A DNA stretch of 24,557 nt from a virus, in the IMG/VR virus record IMGVR_UViG_3300021964_000510, positions 1 through 24,557 of that record, one strand, 5' to 3'. The notes under the pieces were generated by a model. It searched no databases. It was not told where the DNA came from and saw only the letters and a program-made list of their open reading frames with translations. Every line of letters starts with the position of its first letter. Position 1 is the first letter of the stretch. Made by a program: the position numbers and the translations under genes. Shown here piece after piece: positions 1-8,340 of the stretch.

Positions 1-545
1 TCACCTGTAAAGTTTTCAACTCTATTTCTTTGGTAGTTACCTTCAAACGATAAAATAGAAGTTCTTAGATAATTACTAGAATAATTACTATCTCTATTTC
101 TTGTATATGCACGAGCATAGTTTCCTTCAAAGTTCCTTGAGTAGGTTGCACCTGCGATTGCTTGTCTATCACGTGTATAGTTATCTACAAAATCACCAGT
201 ATAATTACCGATATATTGTGCTTGTCTAGTATAATTTCCAATAAAAGTATTGGTATAATTTCCTGTATATGCACTTACAACAGTAGAGGAACGAACAGAC
301 GAACCAAAATTACCAGTATATTCAAACAAACGACTGTAATTAGCAGTAAAGGTATTACCATAGTTTCCTGCATAGGCAATATCGGCAGAAGTAGTTCTGG
401 TATAATCTTTATCAATTTCACTACTATAGTTGCCAATAAAGTTACCGAGGAAACCAGATACAGTATAAGTGCTAACTCTAGTTTTAGTATAGGTTGCAGT
501 ATAGGTACTTGTTCTTGCTACATTAGAACTTCGTGAGAATGCACT
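1..545 (-). repeat. Degenerate protein-level repeat (YxGNY / FxGNY units)
   Basis: Translation of the minus strand here gives recurring YTGN, YIGN, YAGN, FEGN and FIGN elements followed by Y-(T/S)-R. Spacing varies (roughly 8 to 19 residues), so the array has diverged and is not an exact DNA tandem repeat. It continues beyond the left edge. Confidence 0.7.
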
Positions 546-1439
546 GTTTCTAGTTCTTTGATAGTCAGCAGAGTATGTTGAAGTTCTTAGTCTTGCATAA
601 GTTGATACACGTCCTCTTGTATAGTTTGCGGACTCAATTGCTTGACGAGTATCGGTTGCAGTACCCTTTGAAGACCAAGTTCCTGATAAACCATTACTTG
701 TAGGATTACCAGCAGCAGAACTATAAATCTTATATGACCCAACACCATTACTGGTTGACGAAATCTTGTTCTGTAAACGAGTACCAATAGAATATTTTAC
801 TTGGTCGTCAGACATTAACTGAAGACCTTGATATGTTCCTGTAGCACCACTAGAACGTTTAATAGAGAACGGTAACACCTTAGTAGGTGCAGTCATAGAA
901 GTTCTACGATACAAATTATATGGAGTTGACGTTCCGTCTGTTCTGGTATCAGTAGTTACATTTGCTACGTCAAGAGTATATCCACCAGCTGGTGTAGACG
1001 TTGCAAGTTTATATGTGCCTGGGTAATCAGAAGTAAAGATACGTGTGTTAATTCTATCAAGCATTACACTCATATCAGAGTCATTCATTTCACGAATAAC
1101 TGTTTGACCGTCACTGTCTCTAAACATTACAGGAAGACGATTATTACTTCCAGAAGGAGTAAGAGTTCCTTTAGTTTGTCTAACTGGAGTTGTGGTTGTA
1201 CTAAATGTTATGGAAACATTATCACCACCTGTTCCTACTGCTTGGTCATAGGAAGTATCGGTAATATTACCGATTGTATTTTCTGTTCCGTGAACGTTAA
1301 GCGCAAGTGACCCTACATCTGAACTATCTCCAGACGCAAGGTGTAGACCTGCTTGATATGCTAGATAATTTTCTTCTGTTGAGGAGAACTGAACAAAATC
1401 GGCACTAGCACTGTCTTTTAACTTTAATGGAACAGTCAT
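1..1439 (-). CDS. Tyr/Asn/Gly-rich repeat virion protein, fibre-like (partial, runs off left edge)
   Basis: An open frame of 479 codons starts at ATG 1439 (MTVPLKLKDSASADF) and continues past base 1 without a stop, so the C-terminus is missing. A GGAG ribosome site lies at 1451-1454, 11 bases before the ATG. Residues 1 to about 270 are a Ser/Thr-rich, beta-type region without a motif I can name. From about residue 280 the protein becomes a degenerate repeat rich in Tyr, Asn, Gly, Thr and Arg, with units such as YTGNYTNTFIGNYTRQAQ followed by YIGNYTGDFVDNYTRDRQ. Similar repeats occur in structural proteins of marine T4-like phages. Its place as the last minus-strand gene, after two other fibre-like genes, suggests a peripheral fibre or tail-surface protein. 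No catalytic motif was seen. The gene is certain; the fibre role is inferred. Confidence 0.8.
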   Translation of the reverse strand, partial: MTVPLKLKDSASADFVQFSSTEENYLAYQAGLHLASGDSSDVGSLALNVHGTENTIGNITDTSYDQAVGTGGDNVSITFSTTTTPVRQTKGTLTPSGSNNRLPVMFRDSDGQTVIREMNDSDMSVMLDRINTRIFTSDYPGTYKLATSTPAGGYTLDVANVTTDTRTDGTSTPYNLYRRTSMTAPTKVLPFSIKRSSGATGTYQGLQLMSDDQVKYSIGTRLQNKISSTSNGVGSYKIYSSAAGNPTSNGLSGTWSSKGTATDTRQAIESANYTRGRVSTYARLRTSTYSADYQRTRNSAFSRSSNVARTSTYTATYTKTRVSTYTVSGFLGNFIGNYSSEIDKDYTRTTSADIAYAGNYGNTFTANYSRLFEYTGNFGSSVRSSTVVSAYTGNYTNTFIGNYTRQAQYIGNYTGDFVDNYTRDRQAIAGATYSRNFEGNYARAYTRNRDSNYSSNYLRTSILSFEGNYQRNRVENFTG

Positions 1440-1456
1440 GTTCGCACTTTCTCCGA

Positions 1457-2908
1457 TTAATTAAGTTGTGTTCCATTCTCATCAAATATTAGTGGAATGT
1501 CTGCCCTCAGTGCATTTAAAGCTGCAACAAAATTATCTCTCTCTGACCCAACAAAAGCTGCGTCTAAGTCATTCAATGAACCCAATCTTGAGTTCTGTAA
1601 TGTTGTGTCCGAATCCAAAAGAAGGATATCGTCTGCAAGAGAGTTAATAGATGTTACAAGGTTTGTTCTATTTGCGATAGAACCGTCTGTATTTAAATTA
1701 TCTAAATTACCTACTGCACTATCTAGTAAGTTTAAAGATGAACCAATATTACCTGTAGTAAGATTATCACCACTTATTGCAGTTCCTACTTCAGTATGTA
1801 ATTCGTTAATTGCACCACGAAGGGTTGTTGCAGAAGTATTTAATGAAGCAGCACCAATTTCAGTGTCGTGTTCATTAATAGCACCTGCCAATGTTTGTGC
1901 GGTTGTAGTAAGAGTCGCACTACCAATCTCTGCGTCTAACTCATTAATAGCGTCTGCGTGTGAGTTTGCAGTTGTTGTTAATACTTGTGTAGGTTCAACT
2001 GTAGTATTGAGTGTATCAATTTCTTGTTCTAATTCAAAGATTGCACCAGATACAGTTGATGCAGTAGTACCCATTGCACCAGCAGTAATTGTTCCTAGTT
2101 CTGCATCGTGTTCATTAACAGCAGAAGTAAGATTTGATGCACTAGTTGTTAGGTTTCCAACCGTACCAATATCTGCTTCGTGTTCGTTAATTGCGTCAGC
2201 AACAGTTGTTGCAGTAGTATTGATTGCTTGTTTAGGTTCAACAAAAGCAATAAGAACGTCACGGTCACTATCTAGTTCCGCAATCGCAGTAGATACTGTA
2301 GATGCACTTGTTCCCATTGCACCTGAAGTAATAGTACCTAATTCTAAATCGTGTTCTTTTACCGCACCTGTAATAGTAGATGCAGAAGTACCCATTGCAA
2401 CATTACCTTGTAATGCGTCAAGTTCATTGACCGCACCAGTTAATGTTTTTGCAGTGGTCGTTAAGTTGGTGTGAGGTCTTGCACCGATATCGGAGTCAAG
2501 TTCATTTACACCAGCAGTTAGATTCTTTGCAGTGGTTGTTAGGTTGGTATGTGGTCTCGCACCAATATCACTATCAAGTTCATTGATACCAGATACAACA
2601 TCATTTGCAATAGTTGTTAGGTCTGAAGCAGCAGAACCACCACCAGAACCGTGTAAGTCTTCGTCAAGTTCATTTAGTGCAGATACGATATTATTTGCAG
2701 TAAAATCTGCAAGGTCAGTCGCAACTAAATTATTAGAAGTTCCACGAATACCTAATTCTAGTTCGTTGATAGCTGCAACGGCACTAGAGTCTTCGTTCGT
2801 ATTTAAACGACCAGTTGCACCCAAGTCTAAGGACACTGTATTGGTATTGGTCACCAACGTAGTGAACGTATCTTGAATAGTTGTAATTGTCGGTTTGCTT
2901 GTTGCCAT
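1457..2908 (-). CDS. Repeat-built fibre-like virion protein with about 13 AINEL repeats
   Basis: The 483-residue protein is built almost entirely of 23- to 31-residue units, each carrying A-(I/V/L)-N-E-(L/H) followed by an acidic stretch and IG/LG. Clear units start at residues 46, 77, 107, 133, 159, 182, 208, 239, 263, 289, 320, 343 and 366; weaker ones occur near 390, 420 and 463. Between them run Thr/Ser/Ala-rich segments such as LTTTAKTLTGAV. There is no signal peptide, membrane segment or enzyme motif. Such alternating short helices and Thr-rich turns suit a long trimeric shaft. The start ATG at 2908 overlaps the stop of the 68-residue gene upstream as TAATG, and a late-promoter box lies 127 bases upstream inside that gene. 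Assignment as a tail-fibre or whisker-like structural protein is inference from repeat architecture and neighbours. Confidence 0.85.
   Translation of the reverse strand: MATSKPTITTIQDTFTTLVTNTNTVSLDLGATGRLNTNEDSSAVAAINELELGIRGTSNNLVATDLADFTANNIVSALNELDEDLHGSGGGSAASDLTTIANDVVSGINELDSDIGARPHTNLTTTAKNLTAGVNELDSDIGARPHTNLTTTAKTLTGAVNELDALQGNVAMGTSASTITGAVKEHDLELGTITSGAMGTSASTVSTAIAELDSDRDVLIAFVEPKQAINTTATTVADAINEHEADIGTVGNLTTSASNLTSAVNEHDAELGTITAGAMGTTASTVSGAIFELEQEIDTLNTTVEPTQVLTTTANSHADAINELDAEIGSATLTTTAQTLAGAINEHDTEIGAASLNTSATTLRGAINELHTEVGTAISGDNLTTGNIGSSLNLLDSAVGNLDNLNTDGSIANRTNLVTSINSLADDILLLDSDTTLQNSRLGSLNDLDAAFVGSERDNFVAALNALRADIPLIFDENGTQLN
1880..2365 (-). repeat. 81-residue super-repeat, two copies in tandem
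   Basis: Residues 182-262 and 263-343 of the repeat fibre protein form two consecutive copies with an exact 81-residue offset. Matching landmarks are GTITSGAMGT (191) with GTITAGAMGT (272), VEPKQ (224) with VEPTQ (305), and DAINEHEADIG (238) with DAINELDAEIG (319). Copies correspond to 2123-2365 and 1880-2122. Confidence 0.8.
2423..2578 (-). repeat. 26-residue near-perfect tandem duplication
   Basis: Residues 111-136 and 137-162 of the repeat fibre protein share LDSDIGARPHTNLTTTAK and then differ only in the last few positions (NLTAGVNE versus TLTGAVNE). The copies cover 2501-2578 and 2423-2500. Their closeness suggests a recent in-frame duplication. Confidence 0.85.
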
Positions 2909-3114
2909 TACAGTTTCTCTACTAGTTTATTAAGGAGTTCTTTTATTTCACCGACTTCATTCTTTAATTCTTCAAACTCTCTATCTTTACTTTTCCTTTT
3001 TTTCTTTGCTTCTCGTGCTTTTCTAATTTCATCTTTATTTATATTAACAACGACACCTGAATTTGGGTCTCTTGCTAATCCAGAAGCATTTTCAACCATA
3101 ATATAATCTTTCAT
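2908..3114 (-). CDS. Small charged coiled-coil protein, 68 residues
   Basis: This short gene fits exactly between two large structural genes: its ATG at 3114 overlaps the stop of the 1738-residue gene (TAATG) and its stop overlaps the next ATG at 2908 (TAATG). That double coupling is the main reason to accept it and its start. The N-terminal half contains ENASGLARDPNSGVVVN; the second half is highly charged (KAREAKKKRKSKDREFEELK) and ends in a heptad-like EVGEIKELLNKLVEKL, a likely coiled coil of about 30 residues. There are no membrane segments or cysteines. Similar small proteins with a DPNSG motif occur in marine T4-like phage structural clusters. A role as a small virion or assembly factor is inferred only from position. 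Confidence 0.8.
   Translation of the reverse strand: MKDYIMVENASGLARDPNSGVVVNINKDEIRKAREAKKKRKSKDREFEELKNEVGEIKELLNKLVEKL
3036..3043 (-). promoter_or_regulatory. Late-promoter box TATAAATA inside the 68-residue gene
   Basis: The minus strand reads TATAAATA, the T4 late-promoter -10 consensus, with transcription expected near 3030. It would serve the repeat fibre gene at 2908 and the Tyr-rich gene after it. It lies within coding sequence (Asn-Ile-Asn-Lys codons), so chance is possible. Confidence 0.4.
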
Positions 3115-6100
3115 TATACTGCCAATGCGATTGCTCTAAAGTCCTTAAATATAGGAACTAACGAAGAGTTATTAGAACGCATTACAATCTTAAATTGATA
3201 TGAAGTAAATGGGTCAACATCACCACCGTCACCACCAATCAAGAATCGGTAATCACGGAATGTATTAGCAGGAGCAATAGTTTGCTCTGGTGATACTAAC
3301 GTATAATCTTTATCAAATATATTCTCACCGTCTGTTGCAACTCTGTAGTATAAATCAAAGTCTGAACCAGAAGGTCTGACAGCAGAAACAATAACTTTTA
3401 AACCTACTGCGTCTTCTTCAAGAGTTCCAACAGTAGTAATATGTTTTGCAAGTGAAGAACCACCAAACGATGTTGTTTCGGCAGTAAATGTTAGTGGAAC
3501 ATTAAATCCACTTGCAGGTGATTGTGCTTGGTTATCAATTAAGTTTGATGTAGTAATCAATGACGCTCTTTGTGCATCAATCAGAGGAGATACGTCTGAA
3601 CGAACTGTTCCCATATCAATCTTAAATGAAGTTGATTTAACCCCTGCACCAAGTTCCGCAGTTTCGTTTGCAGATTTAGCAATAAGTTTTGGAGCAGAGA
3701 AATAGTTCTCATCACCAACAGCGACTTCTGAACTATAGTCTGCGTCTTTCTGATATCTAACTTGTGACCCAGTTACAGCAGCAAGTGATTTACCTGTAGT
3801 GTATTTTACACCATAAGAAATCGTTGTGTCATCTGGAACAAGTGTAGTGAACTGAGGAATGACTTTATTAAATTGTACTTGTCTATCCGCAACCACACCA
3901 TTACCACCAAATCTACCAGAGGAAGATGCACTAGAGTCTGCTTCAAATCTTAGACCAAATCCATCAATCGCAGTAATTGTTCTACTACCAAGAATACTTG
4001 TTCCTAGAATACCATTATAAGTCGTTGCGGAATCAAGTCCTTCAATCGTAATAGTATCTGATATATCATATCCGTGATTAGGGAATAACATAGTGACTGT
4101 TGCGTCACCATTTTCCATAAAGAATGGATTTGCGTCAGTAGCTTCTGCTTCAACAGGTGCATTCTCAAAGACCGCATATCCACCAGCAGTATCAAAGTTT
4201 GCTTGGAAGATTTTAAATGATAGGTCTTTAGTTTGGTCGGGCTCCCACGTTTTACCATTCTGAGATTTAAACAATGAACCCATTGATGGTTGACGAGAGA
4301 TTCTCTTTTCAGTTGAACCTAATTCAAACGCATAAGTTTCAGCAACATATGCTTCATAGTCAATTGATTCTGCAAGAAGCACGATAGCGTAATCGGTATC
4401 TGGATTCAAGAAGATTGGTTCATCAAACTCAAAAGTAGTAGGAGACGCAACAACAGACGATTGTGTTTGTGATGCAGGTAGATTCACTGAACTAGGATTC
4501 AAGAATTTACTTGCATTACCAATAATGTCTGTTGCAGACGGAATACCATTGACCATAGGACGAATCTGTAATTCTACAGGTACACTTGAGTCCTTAGTTT
4601 TAAAATAAGTCTGAACTTTAGTAACAAACATACCAGAAGGTTTAGTTACGGTAAATGATTGTGCTAATGGGTCTCTGTTACGGACTCTTGTAGTCTCAGT
4701 CCATCTACGAGTTCTCTTCTGAGTAATACGAGTAGATGTAATACTTTCTTGTCTTGTATCTAATGTACCTTGTGCAACATAGTTAATTGAAGCACGAGAC
4801 AATGATGATGCATCATCGTTCTTACTAATATCAAGAAGTTTAAACTCACGAGAACCAGCACGGAAACGAGTAGTTGGATTAGATGGAATAAAGAATGAAC
4901 CTTCAATCTCACCATTACTATTTGTTTCTAGGTTAGTTGACCCTTGTGGGTGAGCAGTAGATTTTCTATATCTATTACCATAGTATACCGCATCACCACG
5001 AGTACTTGCGTGTCTGTTAAAAGATTCTTCACGACAGAAATCAGATACTAATGTTCCGTCAAAGAATGGGAAGTATCTTGTATTAGGTCTTAGACCTTCT
5101 GCACGGAAGAATACTTTTCTTGAACGAATAAACGGTAAGAATGTTAAGGATACTGTTCTTTCACCAACTTTCTTACGAACAGTTCTAGTACCAGTAATAA
5201 TAGTTTGTGAATATGAACGTGTAGTTTGTGTTCCAGTATTAGTAATACCATTCTGATTAATACCGTCTGACGCTCTTTGTTCGTTAATACCTGCCCAGTT
5301 CCATTGAGGAACTCCGTTCCATCCATTAAGGAAAGACATTCCTTCTTCACCGATAAATCTTACAGCGTCTGGATTACGATTACCGAATCCATTAATAGGT
5401 GTCCAAGGAGTAATACTCCATTGCCACGCATTAGTAATTCCTCTACGAGCAGCAGTACCAACAGCAAGGTCACCTTCATTAAGGTCTGGAAGTTGTTCTT
5501 CTGCGGTCTGATTAATTACGTTTGCAGGTTTATATTTTGTTTGTAACCATTCGTCCGAAGCAGGAGATAAAGTAAGATTACCTTCACCTGTAATAACTGC
5601 GAATGGGTTTACATTTTCTGTTCCAGAAATTAGGGGTTGACTTATTGCAACACTTTCTGTATAATTAAGGAATACAGTATCACCTTTTAGAATTGTATTA
5701 GATGATTTAGCACTATCGTATACAAGTGCTACGTTATCGTCAAAAGTTGCAGGAGATAATAGACCTCTTGATGGGTCAATACCTGCACGATATTCTGAGT
5801 TTTCTGCATCCGAGAAACTTCTATCCTTGAAGTTATCTACAAAGAATCCAGACTTAGTTCTAGAGTTTCCAGCTGAATCTAAAATTAAAAGTGAAGATGT
5901 ATCAACTTCAAGAAGACTTAAAGAAGTAACTTCTTCTAACTTATCAATCCTAGTTTCAAGGTCAGAGATATCTCTCATAGTAAATCTCTTTGCCTTGATA
6001 GGAGTAACTGCAACGTCTGAATCGTTTAGACCATATGCATTATGTTTGATTTCAAATAATGCAAGTGTGTTTTCTGGAGTAGGTGGAATCTGAGCAGCAA

Positions 6101-8330
6101 ATCCTGCTTCACCTTGAATGTTCTTGACTTCGCCAGCAGTAGTAACAACAATCTTATCAGAACGAGGCATATAGTATTCTATATCACCTTGGAAGATATC
6201 ACCATTAGTTGGAATTTCGTTATGAGCAGCACCAGAACCAGTAAATAGTCCAGCAGAGTCAACCGAAGAACGGAAGTCAATTACATCACGTAGATTTACT
6301 GAAGTACGAGGCCCCACTTGGAATGCAGGAATATTTTCGTATTCAACTTGACCAGTATAAGAGTTTACTGAGAAGTAATCACCATTACCGTGAGTAAAGT
6401 GTTTGAATCTACAGAAGATTGCACCACTAGGAGCAGTTGCACCACCGTCTAATACAAGACGTGCATTATCATAATACCCTGCTCTTTGACCGTTGTCAAC
6501 AGTAAATAGATAAGAAAGGTCTGCACCATTTGAATCAGTTTGTTTAATTGAGACAACACTATATAAATCGGTTGCGTGTAGGTTAACAAACTTAGTACCA
6601 GTACCGTCTGATTCTACACCAGTATTATTATATGTTGTTTCTACCAAAGTCTTTGGACGAACAATAGGTTGTGCTTTATTGACCTTTGAATATACAGTCA
6701 CCGCACTTGATGTAGGAAGACCATTAATGGTTATAGAACTTGTTCCTGAACCAGAGATTGATGGAGACGCAACAACATCACCAGACGAATCGGTTGTTAC
6801 AATATATTGACTTGTGTTTACAAATGTCTCACCACTTGCAGACAATGAAAGTGTCAGTGAACCAGAACCATTAGATGTTCCTGTACGAATACGTTGAACT
6901 TCAAAGTCTACGTCAGTAATACTTCTTGGTCTAGGATTAGGAACAGGATATACTAAATTAACTTTAGTTGATTCTTTTATAACTGCTTTACTATTCTCTA
7001 AAAGTGGGTTAGCATAGTCAGCTGAACCAGTACCAAGAGATTTAACATTACGTAGTGCTTGACCAGAATTCATCTTGATATCAAACAGATAGACACGGAA
7101 GTTTGCACCGTCTTCTTCTATATAACGAACTCTTGCAGTACCAATAGTAGACCCACCATATGCGGTAGCACTACGAAGGTTGACTGTCGCATAGTCATTA
7201 ATGTTTAGATTACCCTTTAGAGTATTACAAATAAAGTATTGACCATAACTAATACCTGTAACTTCGTTAGTCAAAGAAACAGTATTTCTTGGTTTTGGAA
7301 TTGTTAGGGGTGTTGCTTTTTCGGTTGCACCACGATAACCGTTTACATATGCAACTCCGTCTGATACAGAAGCAATAATATTTGTTCCTGAATCACTAAA
7401 GTCTACAGTAAAGTCTTTGGCAATATAGTTACCAGACTCTTCAAAAGTTCTTTGTGCAACTAATTTATTGGGTGCATTATATTCATCAAAACCAGTTACT
7501 TGGTCAACAATATTACCGTCTACTACATCACAATAGTAAACAAAGTTTTGGTCTGAATCAACAAGGTCTTGAGTCGTGAGTATTAGTTGGATACGATATC
7601 TGTCTGCACCAGGCGAAGACAAGTTAGGTGTCGCACCTTGGTTATCATACAATGCATCCGTATCTGAGACAGTTACGATATCTTCGGTTACTCTGAAACC
7701 AACAACCTTAGTTGGGAATCTAGTATACTTAGAAAGAATCAGTGATTGGGGTTTTGCAAATACAAAATGTCCACGAGTAAAGAAATCACCAGCTGCGTTT
7801 GAAATCTTGCAACCTTGACCAGTAGCAGGGTTAACAACAGTATTAGTTGATTGAACCGTAAGTGTATCACTACCGTTTGAAATATCTTCACCTGCACTCA
7901 TACGAATTGGATTATCACCAGCTGTTGCACCTGAAGTATTGGTATACTGAACGTATAGTGTTGCAGGGTCAGAACCTACTGCTTCTACTACTTGTAAAAC
8001 TCTTGCTTTTACAGTAGAAGTCTGACCAGTAAATTCTGTTCCTACCAAAGTAGTTGGGTCGGCAGGTAATACATTAGTAGTTGTGTTTAACTTAATAAAC
8101 TCATAATCACTAGTGATAGAAGGGCCGCCTGGGTTTACTGACGCACCATCTTTAAAGATATTACGACCAAATCTTCCAATCTCTTCTTGAATGATTGTCT
8201 GCAACTGCGTAAGTTCACGTGCTTGCAACGCACGTCCACTGTTAAACAGAATGCGATGATAGTTATCACTATCCTTAAAATCATCCTTGTAAGAGGAGTT
8301 GAATACGTTAGATGTAAATGTCTTTGGCAT
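3114..8330 (-). CDS. Giant (1738-residue) baseplate/tail-fibre protein, DUF4815-like N-terminus
   Basis: The largest gene in the window. The first ~60 residues carry YHRILFNSGRALQARELTQL followed by QTIIQEEIGRFG, the signature I associate with DUF4815-type N-terminal domains of large marine phage virion proteins. Residues about 60 to 1000 are mostly beta-rich Ser/Thr/Gly sequence. Around residues 1050-1100 is an Arg-rich stretch leading into FFRAEGLRPNTRYFPFFDG, also characteristic of these proteins. Around 1225-1400 a jelly-roll-like segment starts DPLAQSFTVTKPSGMFVTKV and includes FLNPDTDYAIVLLAES. The C-terminal ~85 residues look like another beta-sandwich. A ribosome site AAGG lies 8 bases before the ATG. 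It follows gp8 by 10 bases, the region where T4 keeps genes 9 to 12, so it probably supplies the peripheral baseplate and fibre-anchoring function. Direct homology to T4 gp10 or gp12 is not visible. Domain naming is from memory. Confidence 0.85.
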   Translation of the reverse strand: MPKTFTSNVFNSSYKDDFKDSDNYHRILFNSGRALQARELTQLQTIIQEEIGRFGRNIFKDGASVNPGGPSITSDYEFIKLNTTTNVLPADPTTLVGTEFTGQTSTVKARVLQVVEAVGSDPATLYVQYTNTSGATAGDNPIRMSAGEDISNGSDTLTVQSTNTVVNPATGQGCKISNAAGDFFTRGHFVFAKPQSLILSKYTRFPTKVVGFRVTEDIVTVSDTDALYDNQGATPNLSSPGADRYRIQLILTTQDLVDSDQNFVYYCDVVDGNIVDQVTGFDEYNAPNKLVAQRTFEESGNYIAKDFTVDFSDSGTNIIASVSDGVAYVNGYRGATEKATPLTIPKPRNTVSLTNEVTGISYGQYFICNTLKGNLNINDYATVNLRSATAYGGSTIGTARVRYIEEDGANFRVYLFDIKMNSGQALRNVKSLGTGSADYANPLLENSKAVIKESTKVNLVYPVPNPRPRSITDVDFEVQRIRTGTSNGSGSLTLSLSASGETFVNTSQYIVTTDSSGDVVASPSISGSGTSSITINGLPTSSAVTVYSKVNKAQPIVRPKTLVETTYNNTGVESDGTGTKFVNLHATDLYSVVSIKQTDSNGADLSYLFTVDNGQRAGYYDNARLVLDGGATAPSGAIFCRFKHFTHGNGDYFSVNSYTGQVEYENIPAFQVGPRTSVNLRDVIDFRSSVDSAGLFTGSGAAHNEIPTNGDIFQGDIEYYMPRSDKIVVTTAGEVKNIQGEAGFAAQIPPTPENTLALFEIKHNAYGLNDSDVAVTPIKAKRFTMRDISDLETRIDKLEEVTSLSLLEVDTSSLLILDSAGNSRTKSGFFVDNFKDRSFSDAENSEYRAGIDPSRGLLSPATFDDNVALVYDSAKSSNTILKGDTVFLNYTESVAISQPLISGTENVNPFAVITGEGNLTLSPASDEWLQTKYKPANVINQTAEEQLPDLNEGDLAVGTAARRGITNAWQWSITPWTPINGFGNRNPDAVRFIGEEGMSFLNGWNGVPQWNWAGINEQRASDGINQNGITNTGTQTTRSYSQTIITGTRTVRKKVGERTVSLTFLPFIRSRKVFFRAEGLRPNTRYFPFFDGTLVSDFCREESFNRHASTRGDAVYYGNRYRKSTAHPQGSTNLETNSNGEIEGSFFIPSNPTTRFRAGSREFKLLDISKNDDASSLSRASINYVAQGTLDTRQESITSTRITQKRTRRWTETTRVRNRDPLAQSFTVTKPSGMFVTKVQTYFKTKDSSVPVELQIRPMVNGIPSATDIIGNASKFLNPSSVNLPASQTQSSVVASPTTFEFDEPIFLNPDTDYAIVLLAESIDYEAYVAETYAFELGSTEKRISRQPSMGSLFKSQNGKTWEPDQTKDLSFKIFQANFDTAGGYAVFENAPVEAEATDANPFFMENGDATVTMLFPNHGYDISDTITIEGLDSATTYNGILGTSILGSRTITAIDGFGLRFEADSSASSSGRFGGNGVVADRQVQFNKVIPQFTTLVPDDTTISYGVKYTTGKSLAAVTGSQVRYQKDADYSSEVAVGDENYFSAPKLIAKSANETAELGAGVKSTSFKIDMGTVRSDVSPLIDAQRASLITTSNLIDNQAQSPASGFNVPLTFTAETTSFGGSSLAKHITTVGTLEEDAVGLKVIVSAVRPSGSDFDLYYRVATDGENIFDKDYTLVSPEQTIAPANTFRDYRFLIGGDGGDVDPFTSYQFKIVMRSNNSSLVPIFKDFRAIALAV

Positions 8331-8340
8331 TTTCTATACC

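Noticed and set aside
162-536. A 124-codon plus-strand open frame rich in Ile, Ser and Thr
   Set aside because: It is the antisense shadow of the Tyr/Asn repeat protein, which runs continuously through the region to a clear start at 1439.
1497-2474. A 325-codon open frame on the plus strand opposite the repeat fibre gene
   Set aside because: It mirrors the repeats of the minus-strand gene, has no ribosome site or promoter, and its translation is a low-complexity Ser/Ala/Val sequence. The strand is otherwise silent over 21 kb.
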